Positions 36,079-47,786 of a stretch of DNA of 64,000 nucleotides are shown here, one piece after another (the stretch's first letter is position 1; the number at the start of each line of letters is the position of its first letter). The position numbers and the translations under genes were made by a program. A model generated the notes under the pieces. That model saw only the letters and a list, made by a program, of their open reading frames with translations, was not told where the DNA came from and made no database searches. The DNA is taken from the NCBI GenBank assembly GCA_914767715.1, contig OU612069.1, positions 8,122,001-8,186,000 of the forward strand. The letters are read 5' to 3'. This stretch comes from Membranipora membranacea. Taxonomy: Eukaryota; Bryozoa; Gymnolaemata; Cheilostomatida; Membraniporidae.

Positions 36079-39000
36079 CTACCTCAAAAGGAGAAGCAAC
36101 TCCTGCTCATCTCAAATCTGAAATCCGTTTTGTTTTGCGGGTCTCCCTTCTCCGTCAGCACCAACTTTAACGACGCCCACTTTCGCACTAAAAAAACATG
36201 CCAAACGGCAGCAGTAAAAAATTCAAAGTCTATCACAATCATATGAAACTCTGACAAGTTCAAGCCCTCAAACACCTTATTCAAAATCCAGAATATGGAG
36301 ATTCTCAGATAACCTGGCTGCTAATTAAGCTGACTTGAAATTTACAAAAATATACCAAGGGAGGGTATCACGCTTTTTTTTCGCTCGGATCAAAAAATAG
36401 ATTTCGTTCCAACCTACCTCAAAAGGAGAAGCAACTGCTGCTCGTCTCAAATCTGAAATCCGTTTTGTTTTGCGGGTCTCCCTTCTCCGTCAGCACCAAC
36501 TTTAACGACGCCCACTTTCGCACTAAAAAAACATGCCATACGGCAGCAGTAAAAAATTCAAAGTCTATCGCAATCATATGAAACTCTGACCAGTTCATGC
36601 CCTCAAACGCCTTATTCAAAATCCAGAATATGGAGATTCTCAGATAACCTGGCTGCTAATTAAGCTGACTTGAAATTTACAAAACATACCAAGGGAGGGT
36701 ATCACGCTTTTTTTTCGCTCGGATCAAAAAATAGATTTTGTTCCAACCTACCTCAAAAGGAGAAGCAACTCCTGCTCGTCTCAAATCTGAAATCCCATTT
36801 GTTTTGCGGATCTCCCTTCTCCGTCAGCACCAACTTTAACGACGCCCACTTTCGCACTAAAAAAACATGCCCAACGGCAGCAGTAAAAAATTTAAAGTCT
36901 ATCACAATCATATGAAACTCTGACCAGTTCAAGCCCTCAAACACCTTATTCAAAATCCAGAATATGGAGATTCTCAGATAACCTGGCTGCTAATTAAGCT
37001 GACTTGAAATTTACAAAAATATACCAAGGGAGGGTATCACGCTTTTTTTTCGCTCGGATCAGAAAATAGATTTCGTTCCAACCTACCTCAAAAGGAGAAG
37101 CAACTCCTGCTCTCTCAAATCTGAAATCCGTTTTGTTTTGCGGGTCTCCCTTCTCCGTCAGCACCAACTTTAACGACGCCCACTTTCGCACTAAAAAAAC
37201 ATGCCAAACGGCAGCAGTAAAAAATTCAAAGTCTATCACAATCATATGAAACTCTGACCAGTTCAAGCCCTCAAACACCTCATTCAAAATCCAGAATATG
37301 GAGATTCTCAGATAACCTGGCTGCTAATTAAGCTGACTTGAAATTTACAAAAACATACCAAGGGAGGGTATCATGCTTTTTTTTCGCTCGGATCAAAAAA
37401 TAGATTTCGTTCCAACCTACCTCAAAAGGAGAAGCAACTCCTGCTCATCTCAAATCTGAAATCCGTTTTGTTTTGCGGGTCTCCCTTCTCCGTCAGCACC
37501 AACTTTAACGACGCCCACTTTCGCACTAAAAAAACATGCCAAACGGCAGCAGTAAAAAATTCAAAGTCTATCACAATCATATGAAACTCTGACAAGTTCA
37601 AGCCCTCAAACACCTTATTCACAATCCAGAATATGGAGATTCTCAGATAACCTGGCTGCTAATTAAGCTGACTTGAAATTTACAAAAATATACCAAGGGA
37701 GGGTATCACGCTTTTTTTTCGCTCGGATCAAAAAATAGATTTCGTTCCAACCTACCTCAAAAGGAGAAGCAACTGCTGCTCGTCTCAAATCTGAAATCCG
37801 TTTTGTTTTGCGGGTCTCCCTTCTCCGTCAGCACCAACTTTAACGACGCCCACTTTCGCACTAAAAAAACATGCCATACGGCAGCAGTAAAAAATTCAAA
37901 GTCTATCGCAATCATATGAAACTCTGACCAGTTCATGCCCTCAAACACCTTATTCAAAATCCAGAATATGGAGATTCTCAGATAACCTGGCTGCTAATTA
38001 AGCTGACTTGAAATTTACAAAACATACCAAGGGAGGGTATCACGCTTTTTTTTCGCTCGGATCAAAAAATAGATTTTGTTCCAACCTACCTCAAAAGGAG
38101 AAGCAACTCCTGCTCGTCTCAAATCTAAAATCCGTTTTGTTTTGCGGGTCTCCCTTCTCCGTCAGCACCAACTTTAATGACGCCCACTTTCGCACTAAAA
38201 AAACATGCCAAACGGCAGCAGTAAAAAATTCAAAGTCTATCACAATCATATGAAACTCTGACCAGTTCAAGCCCTCAAACACGTTATTCAAAATCCAGAA
38301 TATGGAGATTCTCAGATAACCTGGCTGCTAATTAAGCTGACTTGAAATTTACAAAAATATACCAAGGGAGGGTATCACGCTTTTTTTTCGCTCGGATCAA
38401 AAAATAGATTTCGTTCCAACCTACCTCAAAAAGAGAAGCAACTCCTGCTCGTCTCAAATCTGAAATCCGTTTTGTTTTGCGGGTCTCCCTTCTTCGTCAG
38501 CACCAACTTTAACGACGCCCACCTTCGCACTAAAAAAACATGCCAAACGACAGCAGTATAAAATTCAAAGTCTATCACAATCATATGAAACTCTGACCAG
38601 TTCAAGCCCTCAAACACCTTATTCAAAATCCAGAATATGGAGATTCTCAGATAACCTGGCTGCTAATTAAGCTGACTTGAAATTTACAAAAATATACCAA
38701 GGGAGGGTATCACGCTTTTTTTTCGCTCGGATCAGAAAATAGATTTCGTTCCAACCTACCTCAAAAGGAGAAGCAACTCCTGCTCTCTCAAATCTGAAAT
38801 CCGTTTTGTTTTGCGGGTCTCCCTTCTCCGTCAGCACCAACTTTAACGACGCCCACTTTCGCACTAAAAAAACATGCCAAACGGCAGCAGTAAAAAATTC
38901 AAAGTCTATCACAATCATATGAAACTCTGACCAGTTCAAGCCCTCAAACACCTTATTCAAAATCCAGAATATGGAGATTCTCAGATAACCTGGCTGCTAA

Positions 39001-39088
39001 TTAAGCTGACTTGAAATTCACAAAAATATACCAAGGGAGGGTATCACGCTTTTTTTTGCTCGGATCAAAAAATAGATTTCGTTCCAAC
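36079..39088. repeat. 9-monomer HOR b-c-d-h-b-c-f-g-h, 3010 bp, copy 1
   Basis: Monomer starts are 36079 b, 36414 c, 36748 d, 37083 h, 37417 b, 37752 c, 38086 f, 38421 g and 38756 h. Private markers are CAAACGCC in the first c, AATCCCATTTG and AATTTAAAG in d, ATTCACAATCC in the second b, and GATTTTGTTCC at the ends of both c monomers. The last h ends with one base lost beside the T tract (TTTGCTCGG). All of these reappear exactly 3010 bp downstream. Confidence 0.93.
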
Positions 39089-42000
39089 CTACCTCAAAAG
39101 GAGAAGCAACTCCTGCTCATCTCAAATCTGAAATCCGTTTTGTTTTGCGGGTCTCCCTTCTCCGTCAGCACCAACTTTAACGACGCCCACTTTCGCACTA
39201 AAAAAACATGCCAAACGGCAGCAGTAAAAAATTCAAAGTCTATCACAATCATATGAAACTCTGACAAGTTCAAGCCCTCAAACACCTTATTCAAAATCCA
39301 GAATATGGAGATTCTCAGATAACCTGGCTGCTAATTAAGCTGACTTGAAATTTACAAAAATATACCAAGGGAGGGTATCACGCTTTTTTTTCGCTCGGAT
39401 CAAAAAATAGATTTCGTTCCAACCTACCTCAAAAGGAGAAGCAACTGCTGCTCGTCTCAAATCTGAAATCCGTTTTGTTTTGCGGGTCTCCCTTCTCCGT
39501 CAGCACCAACTTTAACGACGCCCACTTTCGCACTAAAAAAACATGCCATACGGCAGCAGTAAAAAATTCAAAGTCTATCGCAATCATATGAAACTCTGAC
39601 CAGTTCATGCCCTCAAACGCCTTATTCAAAATCCAGAATATGGAGATTCTCAGATAACCTGGCTGCTAATTAAGCTGACTTGAAATTTACAAAACATACC
39701 AAGGGAGGGTATCACGCTTTTTTTTCGCTCGGATCAAAAAATAGATTTTGTTCCAACCTACCTCAAAAGGAGAAGCAACTCCTGCTCGTCTCAAATCTGA
39801 AATCCCATTTGTTTTGCGGATCTCCCTTCTCCGTCAGCACCAACTTTAACGACGCCCACTTTCGCACTAAAAAAACATGCCCAACGGCAGCAGTAAAAAA
39901 TTTAAAGTCTATCACAATCATATGAAACTCTGACCAGTTCAAGCCCTCAAACACCTTATTCAAAATCCAGAATATGGAGATTCTCAGATAACCTGGCTGC
40001 TAATTAAGCTGACTTGAAATTTACAAAAATATACCAAGGGAGGGTATCACGCTTTTTTTTCGCTCGGATCAGAAAATAGATTTCGTTCCAACCTACCTCA
40101 AAAGGAGAAGCAACTCCTGCTCTCTCAAATCTGAAATCCGTTTTGTTTTGCGGGTCTCCCTTCTCCGTCAGCACCAACTTTAACGACGCCCACTTTCGCA
40201 CTAAAAAAACATGCCAAACGGCAGCAGTAAAAAATTCAAAGTCTATCACAATCATATGAAACTCTGACCAGTTCAAGCCCTCAAACACCTCATTCAAAAT
40301 CCAGAATATGGAGATTCTCAGATAACCTGGCTGCTAATTAAGCTGACTTGAAATTTACAAAAACATACCAAGGGAGGGTATCATGCTTTTTTTTCGCTCG
40401 GATCAAAAAATAGATTTCGTTCCAACCTACCTCAAAAGGAGAAGCAACTCCTGCTCATCTCAAATCTGAAATCCGTTTTGTTTTGCGGGTCTCCCTTCTC
40501 CGTCAGCACCAACTTTAACGACGCCCACTTTCGCACTAAAAAAACATGCCAAACGGCAGCAGTAAAAAATTCAAAGTCTATCACAATCATATGAAACTCT
40601 GACAAGTTCAAGCCCTCAAACACCTTATTCACAATCCAGAATATGGAGATTCTCAGATAACCTGGCTGCTAATTAAGCTGACTTGAAATTTACAAAAATA
40701 TACCAAGGGAGGGTATCACGCTTTTTTTTCGCTCGGATCAAAAAATAGATTTCGTTCCAACCTACCTCAAAAGGAGAAGCAACTGCTGCTCGTCTCAAAT
40801 CTGAAATCCGTTTTGTTTTGCGGGTCTCCCTTCTCCGTCAGCACCAACTTTAACGACGCCCACTTTCGCACTAAAAAAACATGCCATACGGCAGCAGTAA
40901 AAAATTCAAAGTCTATCGCAATCATATGAAACTCTGACCAGTTCATGCCCTCAAACACCTTATTCAAAATCCAGAATATGGAGATTCTCAGATAACCTGG
41001 CTGCTAATTAAGCTGACTTGAAATTTACAAAACATACCAAGGGAGGGTATCACGCTTTTTTTTCGCTCGGATCAAAAAATAGATTTTGTTCCAACCTACC
41101 TCAAAAGGAGAAGCAACTCCTGCTCGTCTCAAATCTAAAATCCGTTTTGTTTTGCGGGTCTCCCTTCTCCGTCAGCACCAACTTTAATGACGCCCACTTT
41201 CGCACTAAAAAAACATGCCAAACGGCAGCAGTAAAAAATTCAAAGTCTATCACAATCATATGAAACTCTGACCAGTTCAAGCCCTCAAACACGTTATTCA
41301 AAATCCAGAATATGGAGATTCTCAGATAACCTGGCTGCTAATTAAGCTGACTTGAAATTTACAAAAATATACCAAGGGAGGGTATCACGCTTTTTTTTCG
41401 CTCGGATCAAAAAATAGATTTCGTTCCAACCTACCTCAAAAAGAGAAGCAACTCCTGCTCGTCTCAAATCTGAAATCCGTTTTGTTTTGCGGGTCTCCCT
41501 TCTTCGTCAGCACCAACTTTAACGACGCCCACCTTCGCACTAAAAAAACATGCCAAACGACAGCAGTATAAAATTCAAAGTCTATCACAATCATATGAAA
41601 CTCTGACCAGTTCAAGCCCTCAAACACCTTATTCAAAATCCAGAATATGGAGATTCTCAGATAACCTGGCTGCTAATTAAGCTGACTTGAAATTTACAAA
41701 AATATACCAAGGGAGGGTATCACGCTTTTTTTTCGCTCGGATCAGAAAATAGATTTCGTTCCAACCTACCTCAAAAGGAGAAGCAACTCCTGCTCTCTCA
41801 AATCTGAAATCCGTTTTGTTTTGCGGGTCTCCCTTCTCCGTCAGCACCAACTTTAACGACGCCCACTTTCGCACTAAAAAAACATGCCAAACGGCAGCAG
41901 TAAAAAATTCAAAGTCTATCACAATCATATGAAACTCTGACCAGTTCAAGCCCTCAAACACCTTATTCAAAATCCAGAATATGGAGATTCTCAGATAACC

Positions 42001-42098
42001 TGGCTGCTAATTAAGCTGACTTGAAATTTACAAAAATATACCAAGGGAGGGTATCACGCTTTTTTTTGCTCGGATCAAAAAATAGATTTCGTTCCAAC
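39089..42098. repeat. 9-monomer HOR b-c-d-h-b-c-f-g-h, 3010 bp, copy 2
   Basis: Monomer starts are 39089 b, 39424 c, 39758 d, 40093 h, 40427 b, 40762 c, 41096 f, 41431 g and 41766 h, each 3010 bp after its partner in the preceding copy. Reading the two copies side by side, the only difference I noticed is C at 39019 against T at 42029, near the end of the last monomer. This is the most recent large duplication visible in the window. The next monomer at 42099 starts after the same tail but is a different subtype (CTGTCAGC, AGTGACG), so the repeat stops there. Confidence 0.93.
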
Positions 42099-44440
42099 CT
42101 ACCTCAAAAGGAGAAGCAACTCCTGCTCGTCTCAAATCTGAAATCCGTTTTGTTTTGCGGGTCTCCCTTCTCTGTCAGCACAAACTTTAGTGACGCCCAC
42201 TTTCGCACTAAAAAAACATGCCAAACGGCAGCAGTAAAAAATTCAAAGTCTATCACAATCATATGAAACTCTGACCAGTTCAAGCCCTCAAACACCTTAT
42301 TCAAAATCCAGAATATGGAGATTCTCAGATAACCTGGCTGCTAATTAAGCTGACTTGAAATTTACAAAAATATACCAAGGGAGGGTATCACGCTTTTTTT
42401 TCGCTCGGATCAAAAAATAGATTTCGTTCCAACCTACCTCAAAAGGAGAAGCAACTCCTGCTTGTCTCAAATCTGAAATCCGTTTTGTTTTGCGGGTCTC
42501 CCTTCTCCGTCAGCACCAACTTTAACGACGCCCACTTTCGCACTAAAAAAACATGCCAAACGACAGCAGTAAAAAATTCAAAGTCTATCACAATCATATG
42601 AAACTCTGACCAGTTCAAACCCTCAAACACCTTATTCAAAATCCAGAATATGGAGATTCTCAGATAACCTGGCTGCTAATTAAGCTGACTTGAAACTTAC
42701 AAAAATATACCAAGGGAGGGTATCACGCTTTTTTTTCGCTCGGATCAAAAAATAGATTTCGTTCCAACCTACCTCAAAAGGAGAAGCAACTCCTGCTCGT
42801 CTCAAATCTGAAATCCGTTTTGTTTTGCGGGTCTCCCTTCTCCGTCAGCACCAACTTTAACAACGCCCACTTTCGCACTAAAAAAACATGCCAAACGGCA
42901 GCAGTAAAAAATTCAAAGTCTATCACAATCATATGAAACTCTGACCAGTTCGAGCCCTCAAACACCTTATTCATAATCCAGAATATGGAGATTCTCAGAT
43001 AACCTGGCTGCTAATTAAGCTGACTTGAAATTTACATAAATATACCAAGGGAGGGTATCACGCTTTTTTTTCGCTCGGACCAGAAAATAGATTTCGTTCC
43101 AACCTACCTCAAAAGGAGAAGCAACTCCTGCTCTCTCAAATCTGAAATACGTTTTGTTTTGCGGGTCTCCCTTCTCCGTCAGCACCAACTTTAATGACGC
43201 CCACTTTCGCACTAAAAAAACATGCCAAACGACAGCAGTAAAAAATTCAAAGTCTATCACAATCATATGAAACTCTGACCAGTTCAAGCCCTCAAACACC
43301 TTATTCAAAATCCAGAATATGGAGATTCTCAGATAACCTGGCTGCTAATTAAGCTGACTTGAAATTTACAAAAATATACCAAGGGAGGGTATCACGCTTT
43401 TTTTTGCTCGGATCAAAAAATAGATTTCGTTCCAACCTACCTCATAAGGAGAAGCAACTCCTGCTCGTCTCAAATCTGAAATCCGTTTTGTTTTGCGGGT
43501 CTCCCTTCTCTGTCAGCACAAACTTTAGTGACGCCCACTTTCGCACTAAAAAAACATGCCAAACGGCAGCAGTAAATAATTCAAAGTCTATCACAATCAT
43601 ATGAAACTCTGACCAGTTCAAGCCCTCAAACACCTTATTCAAAATCCAGAATATGGAGATTCTCAGATAACCTGGCTGCTAATTAAGCTGACTTGAAATT
43701 TACAAAAACATACCAAGGGAGGGTATCACGCTTTTTTTTCGCTCGGATCAAAAAATAGGTTTCGTTCCAACCTACCTCAAAAGGAGAAGCAACTCCTGCT
43801 CGTCTCAAATCTAAAATCTGTTTTGTTTTGCGGGTCTCCCTTCTCCGTCAGCACCAACTTTAATGACGCCCACTTTCGCACTAAAAAACATGCCAAACGG
43901 CAGCAGTAAAAAATTCAAAGTCTATCACAATCATATGAAACTCTGACCAGTTCAAGCCCTCAAACACCTTATTCCAAATCCAGAATATGGAGATTCTCAG
44001 ATAACCTGGCTGCTAATTAAGCTGACTTGAAATTTACAAAAATATACCAAGGGAGGGTATCACGCTTTTTTTTCGCTCGGATCAAAAAATAGATTTCGTT
44101 CCAACCTACCTCAAAAGCAGAAGCAACTCCTGCTCGTCTCAAATCTGAAATCCGTTTTGTTTTGCGGGTCTCCCTTCTCCGTCATCACCAACTTTAACGA
44201 CGCCCACTTTCGCACTAAAAAAACATGCCAAACGGCAGCAGTAAAAAATTCAAAGTCTATCACAATCATATGAAACTCTGACCAGTTCAAGCCCTCAAGC
44301 ACATCTTTCAAAATCCAGAATATGGAGATTCTCAGATAACCTGGCTGCTAATTAAGCTGACTTGAAATTTACAAAAATATACCAAGGGAGGGTATCACGC
44401 TTTTTTTTCGCTCGGATCAAAAAATAGATTTCGTTCCAAC
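42099..44440. repeat. Satellite block: seven divergent monomers
   Basis: Monomer starts are 42099, 42434, 42769 S, 43104 D, 43437, 43772 and 44106. Markers are AGTGACG at 42099 and 43437, TTCATAATCC with CATAAATATACC at 42769, AATAGGTTTCG at the end of 43437, CTAAAATCTG with one A lost from an A run at 43772, and AGCAGAAG, TCATCACC and CACATCTTTC at 44106. The last three recur at 52807, 53142 and 53477, and again at 59145, 59480 and 59815. Private single-base changes are more common here than in the cassettes to the left. Confidence 0.86.
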
Positions 44441-47400
44441 CTACCTCAAAAGGAGAAGCAACTCCTGCTCGTCTCAAATCTGAAATCCGTTTTGTTTTGC
44501 GGGTCTCCCTTCTCCGTCAGCACCAACTTTAACGACGCCCACTTTCGCACTAACAAAACATGCCAAACGGCAGCAGTAAAAAATTCAAAGTCTATTACAA
44601 TCATATGAAACTCTGACCAGTTCAAGCCTTCAAACACCTTATTCAAAATCCAGAATATGGAGATTCTCAGATAACCTGGCTGCTAATTAAGCTGACTTGA
44701 AATTTACAAAAATATACCAAGGGAGGGTATCACGCTTTTTTTTCGCTCGGATCAAAAAATAGATTTCGTTCCAACCTACCTCAAAAGGAGAAGCAACTCC
44801 TGCTCGTCTCAAATCTGAAATCCGTTTTGTTTTGCGGGTCTCCCTTCTCCGCCAGCACCAACTTTAACGACGCCCACTTTCGCACTAAAAAAACATGCCA
44901 AACGACAGCAGTAAAAAATTCAAAGTCTATCACAATCATATGAAACTCTGACCAGTTCGAGCCCTCAAACACCTTATTCATAATCCAGAATATGGAGATT
45001 CTCAGATAACCTGGCTGCTAATTAAGCTGACTTGAAATTTACATAAATATACCAAGGGAGGGTATCACGCTTTTTTTTCGCTCGGATCAGAAAATAGATT
45101 TCGTTCCAACCTACCTCAAAAGGAGAAGCAACTCCTGCTCTCTCAAATCTGAAATTCGTTTTGTTTTGCGGGTCTCCCTTCTCCGTCAGCACCAACTTTA
45201 ACGACGCCCACTTTCGCACTAACAAAACATGCCAAACGGCAGCAGTAAAAAATTCAAAGTCTATTACAATCATATGAAACTCTGACCAGTTCAAGCCTTC
45301 AAACACCTTATTCAAAATCCAGAATATGGAGATTCTCAGATAACCTGGCTGCTAATTAAGCTGACTTGAAATTTACATAAATATACCAAGGGAGGGTATC
45401 ACGCTTTTTTTTCGCTCGGATCAGAAAATAGATTTCGTTCCAACCTACCTCAAAAGGAGAAGCAACTCCTGCTCGTCTCAAATCTGAAATCCGTTTTGTT
45501 TTGCGGGTCTCCCTTCTCCGTCAGCACCAACTTTAACGACGCCCACTTTCGCACTAACAAAACATGCCAAACGGCAGCAGTAAAAAATTCAAAGTCTATT
45601 ACAATCATATGAAACTCTGACCAGTTCAAGCCTTCAAACACCTTATTCAAAATCCAGAATATGGAGATTCTCAGATAACCTGGCTGCTAATTAAGCTGAC
45701 TTGAAATTTACAAAAATATACCAAGGGAGGGTATCACGCTTTTTTTTCGCTGGGATCAAAAAATAGATTTCGTTCCAACCTACCTCAAAAGGAGAAGCAA
45801 CTCCTGCTCGTCTCAAATCTGAAATCCGTTTTGTTTTGCGGGTCTCCCTTCTCCGCCAGCACCAACTTTAACGACGCCCACTTTCGCACTAAAAAAACAT
45901 GCCAAACGACAGCAGTAAAAAATTCAAAGTCTATCACAATCATATGAAACTCTGACCAGTTCGAGCCCTCAAACACCTTATTCATAATCCAGAATATGGA
46001 GATTCTCAGATAACCTGGCTGCTAATTAAGCTGACTTGAAATTTACATAAATATACCAAGGGAGGGTATCACGCTTTTTTTTCGCTCGGATCAGAAAATA
46101 GATTTCGTTCCAACCTACCTCAAAAGGAGAAGCAACTCCTGCTCTCTCAAATCTGAAATTCGTTTTGTTTTGCGGGTCTCCCTTCTCCGTCAGCACCAAC
46201 TTTAACAACGCCCACTTTCGCACTAAAAAAACAAGCCAAACGGCAGCAGTAAAAAATTCAAAGTGTATCACAATCATATGAAACTCTGACCAGTTCGAGC
46301 CCTCAAACACCTTATTCAAAATCCAGAATATGGAGATTCTCATATAACCTGGCTGCTAATTAAGCTGACTTGAAATTTACAAAAATATACCAAGGGAGGG
46401 TATCACGCTTTTTTTTCGCTCGGATCAGAAAATAGATTTCGTTCCAACCTACCTCAAAAGGAGAAGCAACTCCTGCTCTCTCAAATCTGAAATCCGTTTT
46501 GTTTTGCGGGTCTCCCTTCTCCGTCAGCACCAACTTTAACGACGCCCACTTTCGCACTAAAAAAACATGCCAAACGACAGCAGTAAAAAATTCAAAGTCT
46601 ATCACAATCATATGAAACTCTGACCAGTTCAAGCCCTCAAACACCTTATTCAAAATCCAGAATATGGAGATTCTCAGATAACCTGGCTGCTAATTAAGCT
46701 GACTTGAAATTTACAAAAATATACCAAGGGAGGGTATCACGCTTTTTTTTCGCTCGGATCAAAAAATAGATTTCGTTCCAACCTACCTCAAAAGGAGAAG
46801 CAACTCCTGCTCGTCTCAAATCTGAAATCCGTTTTGTTTTGCGGGTCTCCCTTCTCCGTCAGCACCAACTTTAACAACGCCCACTTTCGCACTAAAAAAA
46901 CATGCCAAACGGCAGCAGTAAAAAATTCAAAGTCTATCACAATCATATGAAACTCTGACCAGTTCGAGCCCTCAAACACCTTATTCAAAATCCAGAATAT
47001 GGAGATTCTCAGATAACCTGCCTGCTAATTAAGCTGACTTGAAATTTACATAAATATACCAAGGTAGGGTATCACGCTTTTTTTTCGCTCGGATCAGAAA
47101 ATAGATTTCGTTCCAACCTACCTCAAAAGGAGAAGCAACTCCTGCTCTCTCAAATCTGAAATCCGTTTTGTTTTGCGGGTCTCCCTTCTCCGTCAGCACC
47201 AACTTTAACGACGCCCACTTTCGCACTAAAAAAACATGCCAAACGGCAGCAGTAAAAAATTCAAAGTCTATCACAATCATATGAAACTCTGACCAGTTCA
47301 AGCCCTCAAACACCTTTTTCAAAATCCAGAATATGGAGATTCTCAGATAACCTGGCTGCTAATTAAGCTGACTTGAAATTTACAAAAATATACCAAGGGA

Positions 47401-47786
47401 GGGTATCACGCTTTTTTTTCGCTCGGATCAAAAAATAGATTTCGTTCCAACCTACCTCAAAAGGAGAAGCAACTCCTACTCGTCTCAAATCTGAAATCCG
47501 TTTTGTTTTGCGGGTCTCCCTTCTCCGTCAGCACCAACTTTAACGACGCCCACTTTCGCACTAAAAAAACATGCCAAACAACAGCAGTAAAAAATTCAAA
47601 GTCTATCACAATCATATGAAACTCTGACCAGTTCGAGCCCTCAAACACCTTATTCAAAATCCAGAATATGGAGATTCTCAGATAACCTGGCTGCTAATTA
47701 AGCTGACTTGAAATTTACAAAAATATACCAATGGAGGGTATCACGCTTTTTTTTCGCTCGGATCAAAAACTAGATTTCGTTCCAAC
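44441..47786. repeat. Satellite block with a 3-monomer repeat of ~1004 bp, then mixed S/D monomers
   Basis: Monomer starts are 44441, 44776, 45111 D, 45445, 45780, 46115 D, 46449 D, 46783 S, 47118 D and 47452. The trio at 44441 (ACTAACAAA, TATTAC, GCCTTC), 44776 (CCGCCAGC, CGACAGC, TTCATAATCC) and 45111 (GAAATTCG) repeats at 45445, 45780 and 46115, but the third member of the second set is a hybrid. The monomers at 46449 and 46783 recur at 49461 and 49795 (shift 3012 bp), sharing ACCTGCCTG and AAGGTAGGG. The monomers at 47118 and 47452 recur at 51468 and 51802 (shift 4350 bp), sharing CACCTTTTTC and CCTACTCG. Confidence 0.85.
46115..46448. other. Hybrid monomer: D start like 45111, remainder like 49126
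   Basis: G31 is deleted and GAAATTCG is present as in 45111. AACAACG, ACAAGCC, GTGTATC and CTCATATAACC follow as in 49126, which itself has the undeleted start. The switch lies between 46161 and 46206. Confidence 0.8.
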
